Part shown: piece by piece, positions 34,833-38,477 of the stretch
How the letters are laid out: each line of letters opens with the position of its first letter
Numbering within the stretch: position 1 is the stretch's first letter
Source: an uncultured Lachnospiraceae bacterium
GTDB taxonomy: Bacteria; Bacillota; Clostridia; Lachnospirales; Lachnospiraceae
Reading direction: 5' to 3'
Length of the DNA stretch: 38,477 nucleotides
Assembly: GCA_947593655.1 (NCBI GenBank)
Contig: CANQDS010000014.1
Coordinates: forward strand, 1 to 38,477
Made by a program: the position numbers and the translations under genes
The notes under the pieces: model-generated
Told to the model about the DNA's origin: nothing
Seen by the model: the letters and a program-made list of their open reading frames with translations, nothing else
Database searches by the model: none

Positions 34833-35874
34833 CGCGTTCCTCCCGCAGCCATTCCCAGCCTAATTTTTCTTCCGCCGCCGATCGGATCCTGCTTTGGGCC
34901 TCCTCGGCATCACACCGGCGCACCGGGCCCATGTACGCGATTTCCTCTTGTATTTCATATTTTAATCTCGGCGGCATATTTCTGTAAAAACAATCCGAAA
35001 TTTCTCCGGGTTCCCCTTTTAGCGCCAGCGCGATCGTGGAAACATCCAGTTCTGCGATCAGCGCCTGCATTTCCTCTGCGCTCCGCGGCAGGATGCCGGA
35101 TAATCCGCCTTCGTATTCCGGTTTTGTGCGTATTTTGGCGATCAGCTGCTCCAGTTTTTCGCGGATCTGATCGATTTCTTCCTCCTTAATGGCAGACGCT
35201 GACTGCAGGATCATGAAATACCGGCTTTCGTTTACATGCGTTTTCACCAGATCGATCGTTTTTTCATCCAGATACGGGATCACCTTGTCGATTTCGTAAA
35301 AATCCGCCGTCCGAACCGCGGCCTTCCATTCCTCCTCCGTCAGGCCGGACAGACTGCCGGAGATGTTTTCCAGACAAGCATTTTCCCGTTCCGACAGAAA
35401 AGATTTGATTTCTTTTACCATTTTCAGTTTCTGATCGAGGCCGATCCGTTTTCTTCTGTCAAACGATAGAAGATCCTTCGGGATCACCGCACGGAATACC
35501 GCCTCCACCATGTAAGGGTTCTCGCCCGCCTGGATCATCAGGATCCCCCTAGCATACAAAAAATACAAAAGCGCTTCCAGCCCGTTGTAGTTTCCGCTCA
35601 GAAACCCCAGCGTCATCAATTCCGCAATCAGCGCAGGATCTGTGCCGTCTACGACAAGCTCTGCCATATCCCCGATTTCCCGGCACAGAGGCATGTCTTT
35701 CGGAATGATCCCCGTCTCATATTCGAGCGCGAGCACTCCCTCAGACCTTGCCTTTTGGGAAAGCCGCATGATTAATTCATAGGCTTCGCGGATCCTGTCC
35801 GGATTTTCTTTCACGATCGTTCGGATATCCGCGTCAGCGACCGCACGCTCCCGGATTTCTTTTAATTCGCTCAT
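34807..35874 (-). CDS. Soluble protein with MotA-like and FliG_C-like segments
   Basis: The 355-residue protein has no membrane helix. Residues 36-85 (KARSEGVLALEYE, then ELVVDGTDPALI) resemble the cytoplasmic part of the flagellar stator MotA (family pattern ARxEGLLALE ... VVDGTDPE). Residues 278-335 (VSTIALALKG, NMPPRLKYEIQEEI, YMGPVRRCDAEEAQSRI) resemble FliG_C, which carries torque in the motor. The middle is helical and unrecognised. The ends are charged. Both resemblances are by eye against remembered family patterns. It lies between an unknown gene and the MBL hydrolase; no flagellar gene is in the window, so it is unlikely to be an ordinary motor part. It may be a repurposed scaffold. 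Confidence 0.6.
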   Translation of the reverse strand: MSELKEIRERAVADADIRTIVKENPDRIREAYELIMRLSQKARSEGVLALEYETGIIPKDMPLCREIGDMAELVVDGTDPALIAELMTLGFLSGNYNGLEALLYFLYARGILMIQAGENPYMVEAVFRAVIPKDLLSFDRRKRIGLDQKLKMVKEIKSFLSERENACLENISGSLSGLTEEEWKAAVRTADFYEIDKVIPYLDEKTIDLVKTHVNESRYFMILQSASAIKEEEIDQIREKLEQLIAKIRTKPEYEGGLSGILPRSAEEMQALIAELDVSTIALALKGEPGEISDCFYRNMPPRLKYEIQEEIAYMGPVRRCDAEEAQSRIRSAAEEKLGWEWLREERDGGDNDLQ

Positions 35875-35955
35875 AGACTACCCTCCTGTCATACTTCCGT
35901 GCAACTGTTTTTAATTTCAAAATTATATTTCCGATTATATTTTCGATCAACAGTT

Positions 35956-36930
35956 TTATTTCAAATAACCAGCAAGCGAGCGTACATAAGCCGTCCGCCG
36001 CTCCGCCATGCTGCCGCCTCTCTCCGGCCGCCGGTCATGCAGGATCCGGTTCATAATGCTTTTGTCTTTCTGCACCATCCGGCTCAGCTGCGCAAGCCAC
36101 TCTTCCTGCGCATCCAGACTGCCCTCATAAGCGTCAAGCAACTGCTTATACGGCAGATTGCAGTCCGGCGCATCGGAAAATGGATTGTAATAATCGGTCA
36201 GATTGACAGCGCAGATTCCGTTTACCGCCATGCGCCCCTGCAGCTGCGGACAAAGCATCCACTGGCCGTAATCGTTTTCCGCAAAGCCGCTTTCCCACGG
36301 TTCTTCCCGGTTGACAAGCACCCCTTTTACCGGCGGAAGAAACGGCGAAGCGGCGCTTGTGAGGATCGTTCCGGACGGATACGGAAGCCTCTGACAACGG
36401 AAAGCCGCCCCGATCGTTTCCCGGCTTCCGATGATTTCCCCGTCATGCCTTACGATCAGCTGCTCCATGCATTGGTACTGCTGCCTTTTTTCTTCCAGTT
36501 CCAGAATGCTGGCTACCGCATAATACAGTCCGGCAGTATCTTCTTTCTGTCTGACATTTTTTTCGATGTATTCCAAAAAAGCCGAGATGGCGGCTCCCTT
36601 CGCAGGAAAGATCAGATCCGGCAGCAATTCCTCTTTCTGTCCCATATAATAAATTTCCAGCCGGTAAAGCAGCTCCCGCCCGGACGCTTCGGCTTCTTCG
36701 GACAATGCCGCTTCCATACGCCGGATCCTGCCGCCGATCTGTTCCCGGACGGTGCCGTCTGCACCCTGATACAGTTTTTCCAATCCGCTTCGCTTTTCCC
36801 GCATGGTCCTGTGCGGCGCCATGCAGATGCAGTCGGCCATCTGCGCCGCATCCGGCGCGACATGCTCCGCAATCCATTCCGCCATAGGCTTTGAATAAAT
36901 CCATTCTTTTATATCGAATCTTTCTGCCAT
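35956..36930 (-). CDS. Unrecognised 324-residue protein
   Basis: I do not recognise this protein. It has no signal peptide or clear membrane helix. Residues 1-180 look helical and charged; residues 180-260 are richer in Pro, Gly and aromatic residues (a segment with LPPVKGVLVNREEPW), and the C-terminus is helical and basic. Ten Cys residues are scattered without a CxxC pair. It is the first gene of an operon with the MotA/FliG-like protein and the MBL hydrolase, 81 bases upstream of the former. The start follows GGAGGGGG. A weak extended -10 lies at 36986-36991. Confidence 0.7.
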   Translation of the reverse strand: MAERFDIKEWIYSKPMAEWIAEHVAPDAAQMADCICMAPHRTMREKRSGLEKLYQGADGTVREQIGGRIRRMEAALSEEAEASGRELLYRLEIYYMGQKEELLPDLIFPAKGAAISAFLEYIEKNVRQKEDTAGLYYAVASILELEEKRQQYQCMEQLIVRHDGEIIGSRETIGAAFRCQRLPYPSGTILTSAASPFLPPVKGVLVNREEPWESGFAENDYGQWMLCPQLQGRMAVNGICAVNLTDYYNPFSDAPDCNLPYKQLLDAYEGSLDAQEEWLAQLSRMVQKDKSIMNRILHDRRPERGGSMAERRTAYVRSLAGYLK

Positions 36931-36985
36931 CCCCGTTCCCCCTCCGCAGGCGTATCTTCTGGCTGCCAGTTTTTATGCTGACTCC

Positions 36986-36991
36986 ATTCTA
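36986..36991 (-). promoter_or_regulatory. Possible extended -10 of the unknown-MotA/FliG-MBL operon
   Basis: On the minus strand TGC precedes TAGAAT, giving the TGN extended -10 pattern, about 55 bases before the first gene. No good -35 is visible. Confidence 0.4.
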
Positions 36992-37044
36992 GCACATGCG
37001 CTGCCGCTTCAGGGACACAGTTATGTCATCCACACTCCTTTGAA

Positions 37045-37090
37045 CGCAAAAAAGGTACATGGTTTACAATTTATGTTCCATGCGCCTTTA
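37045..37090 (-). terminator. Terminator of the Rpn relic
   Basis: On the minus strand AAAGGCGCATGG (37078-37089) and CCATGTACCTTT (37051-37062) form a stem with a 2-base internal mismatch and a 15-base loop, followed by TTT. It lies about 30 bases after the relic's stop codon. Confidence 0.75.
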
Positions 37091-37118
37091 CGCTGTTATT
37101 TTGATATTAAATTATTGA

Positions 37119-37283
37119 TTATGCCAGTTGCATAATTTCGGCTTCTAATTCTTTGATGTCACTGTCAATCAAATCAGGAAAACAATCAGATACTTCATCA
37201 ATTTTTATCTTTCCTAATTTCAAAAGCCTACGGGCATTTTCCTTTGTTTCTTCGTATCGCTCACTCTTGATAAACGACTTCAT
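37119..37283 (-). pseudogene. C-terminal relic of an Rpn-family nuclease
   Basis: The 54-codon frame ends IKELEAEIMQLA, closely matching the ELKELQAEAMQLA end of the gene at the window's left edge, with ARRLLKLGKIKIDEV similar to that gene's MIKDGELSLEKI part. The nuclease core is absent. Its ATG overlaps the stop of the broken gene upstream (ATGA), which might let it be translated, but no ribosome site is seen. Confidence 0.65.
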
Positions 37284-37686
37284 TTGAAATCATCGTCGTA
37301 TTCGTTTCCGTCTCCGTAAAGAGATGCTTTCAGCATTTTTACGGAATTTCGGCCAAGCGGATCAGAAATTAGTTTTTTGCTTTGGTTGCATTTTTAGCAT
37401 CAATAGCAGATTTCGTATCTTTGTAGAGTTTTGATTCATGGTTTGTCAATCCAAGAATAATTGCTGAAACAAATCCCGCTTTTGAATTGTCTTCAATACC
37501 ATTTGAACGAAGGAAATTAGCACAAGTTAATGTGTATCGCCTTAACTCTTTTTCACTGCCGCCCCTGTTCCCGCAAATCGAGCTAAGACAATATCAACAT
37601 CTTTTTCATATTGTGAAATCGACACAATCGAGTTATCAATAAAGCCATCCTCTAAATTTTGTTATTTCTTCGCTTGCTTTGCTCAT
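37280..37686 (-). pseudogene. Broken gene with three frameshifts, unrecognised
   Basis: A good start (ATG at 37686 after GGAGGAG, 5 bases) opens a frame that shifts three times: near 37650, near 37555-37565 in a G/C run, and near 37373-37378 in a T run. Joined across the shifts it gives about 135 residues with an N-terminal MSKASEEITKF, a central NFLRSNGIEDNSKAGFVSA and an end in LYGDGNEYDDDFK. The central part faintly recalls N-terminal regions of N6-adenine DNA methylases, but I cannot assign it. It directly follows the AbiEii-type gene and probably formed an operon with it. Confidence 0.6.
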
Positions 37687-37724
37687 AACTACTCCTCCAA
37701 ATATGTATATCGGTAGCTATCTGA

Positions 37725-38477
37725 TTATTCCCAACTCTGTTTTTCAACGAACCACTTCAAATGAAAAGTTGCTTCTTCAAATGTCGCTGCAACCGGCTCA
37801 GTCAAAAACGCTTTTATCGTTTTCAGCACCGTATCGAAATCGTCTGTTCTCGTGCCGATCTTTCGGCAAAACGCTTTCCATTTCTTTTGCATTTCCGCGT
37901 CACTGCCAAAATCCATGACCTGCTCAAACTGCTCAACAGTAAAGTGGTGCCCACGGTTTTCAAAGGTCTTTCTAAGCGCTTTGGTGAGCGTTGCGCCGTC
38001 GAAATCGAACTTATTTGCGAGATAATAAAGGTCGTAATAGTCTTTCATTCGGCTGGAGAACTCCATCAAACTGAGGATCGCATCAAGCTTTTCGGCAACA
38101 GTCGTTTCCAGCGAATATGTGTTCACCGTTGGTGGTTCAAAACCCGCAAGCTGTGTCGGGATTTTTCGTTTTTCCTGCTTTGGGACGATAACGTCACCGA
38201 CGCCGAAGTCAATGCCGAAGGGAGTTCTGGTATTTTTGATCCGGGCAATCATAGACGCGCCGATTCCGGCGTACTTTTTGGCAACCGCAATGGGTGTCAC
38301 GTCCTTGATTTCAAAGGTTATGAAATCATTGCCGGTTTCAGTTGCGATGATTTCTTCCAGTACCGCTTTGAGCTGATCAGGTGTGTTGGGTATCTTTCTT
38401 AGCAGAAAATCAACGTCAACGGTGACACGGCTATCGAAGTCGGTAAGGGAGTAGATAAATAGTCCGCCTTTCAGAAC
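37725..38477 (-). CDS. AbiEii/AbiGii-type nucleotidyltransferase toxin, N-terminus cut by window
   Basis: The frame is open from the window's right edge (base 38477) to its stop, giving 250 residues. VLKGGLFIY followed by SRVTVDVDFLLR has the GG and DxD pattern of MNT-like nucleotidyltransferases of the AbiEii family; later parts include YSLETTVAEKLDA and MKDYYDLYYLANKF, typical of these proteins. AbiEii acts as toxin of type IV-like toxin-antitoxin or phage-exclusion systems; the antitoxin AbiEi, normally upstream, would lie outside the window. Base composition is AT-richer than the core, consistent with acquired DNA. The start is not in the window. Confidence 0.85.
   Translation of the reverse strand, partial: VLKGGLFIYSLTDFDSRVTVDVDFLLRKIPNTPDQLKAVLEEIIATETGNDFITFEIKDVTPIAVAKKYAGIGASMIARIKNTRTPFGIDFGVGDVIVPKQEKRKIPTQLAGFEPPTVNTYSLETTVAEKLDAILSLMEFSSRMKDYYDLYYLANKFDFDGATLTKALRKTFENRGHHFTVEQFEQVMDFGSDAEMQKKWKAFCRKIGTRTDDFDTVLKTIKAFLTEPVAATFEEATFHLKWFVEKQSWE

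Overview
The window reads as a chromosomal segment of an anaerobic gut Firmicute, most likely a Lachnospiraceae relative. I infer this from protein character: a clostridial-type bile salt hydrolase, a group-B-like [FeFe] hydrogenase, a Csp-like subtilase without signal peptide, Mbeg1-like and VanZ-like proteins, and AGGAGG ribosome sites. The core looks moderately GC-rich. The first ~600 and last ~1,400 bases look clearly AT-richer and carry Rpn-family nuclease tails, decayed genes and an AbiEii-type toxin, so they look like accessory DNA flanking a 36-kb core. No rRNA, tRNA, CRISPR array or insertion sequence was seen.

Layout, left to right. (1) 2-612: tail of an Rpn/PD-(D/E)XK nuclease, a strong terminator, two tandem palindromic repeats and the bsh terminator. 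(2) 636-9595, minus strand: [FeFe] hydrogenase, hypB, a 920-residue iron-sulfur/FAD oxidoreductase, hypA, an ABC-2 ATPase and permease, then bile salt hydrolase. A structured intergenic element sits between the hydrogenase and hypB. (3) 9712-14446, minus: a four-gene MacAB-like efflux operon with two adaptors, behind a promoter with three 11-bp direct repeats that look like response-regulator sites. (4) 14669-17561, plus: a Csp-like subtilase, a relic of an AAA ATPase and a DUF362 protein. (5) 17716-20934, minus: an NCS2 purine permease and an EAL protein with a degenerate GGDEF. (6) 21069-26798, minus: purE, an alpha-amylase, purM, purN, purD and a HAD phosphatase. The amylase separates purE from purMND, which have their own promoter. 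(7) 26841-30500, minus: pyrE, vanZ-like, a small membrane protein and an M29 aminopeptidase. (8) 30651-32257, plus: a DUF2974 lipase-like protein and ogt. (9) 32419-36930, minus: larE with its own consensus promoter, and upstream a three-gene operon of an unknown protein, a soluble MotA-like/FliG_C-like protein and an MBL-fold hydrolase. (10) 37119-38477, minus: AbiEii-type toxin, a gene broken by three frameshifts, and an Rpn tail.

Themes. Purine and pyrimidine metabolism recurs (purEMND, purine permease, pyrE). Nickel handling recurs without a visible nickel enzyme (hypA, hypB, larE). Short in-frame tandem repeats are unusually frequent: 10 residues in the aminopeptidase, 14 residues in the MBL hydrolase, an 18-bp array behind ogt, a 40-bp pair before larE and a 43/42-bp pair near the left end. 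The least familiar candidate system is the operon at 33474-36930, which couples an apparently soluble hybrid of MotA-cytoplasmic-like and FliG_C-like sequence to an MBL hydrolase and an unrecognised protein, with no flagellar gene in sight. All assignments are by eye from sequence; no database search was run.
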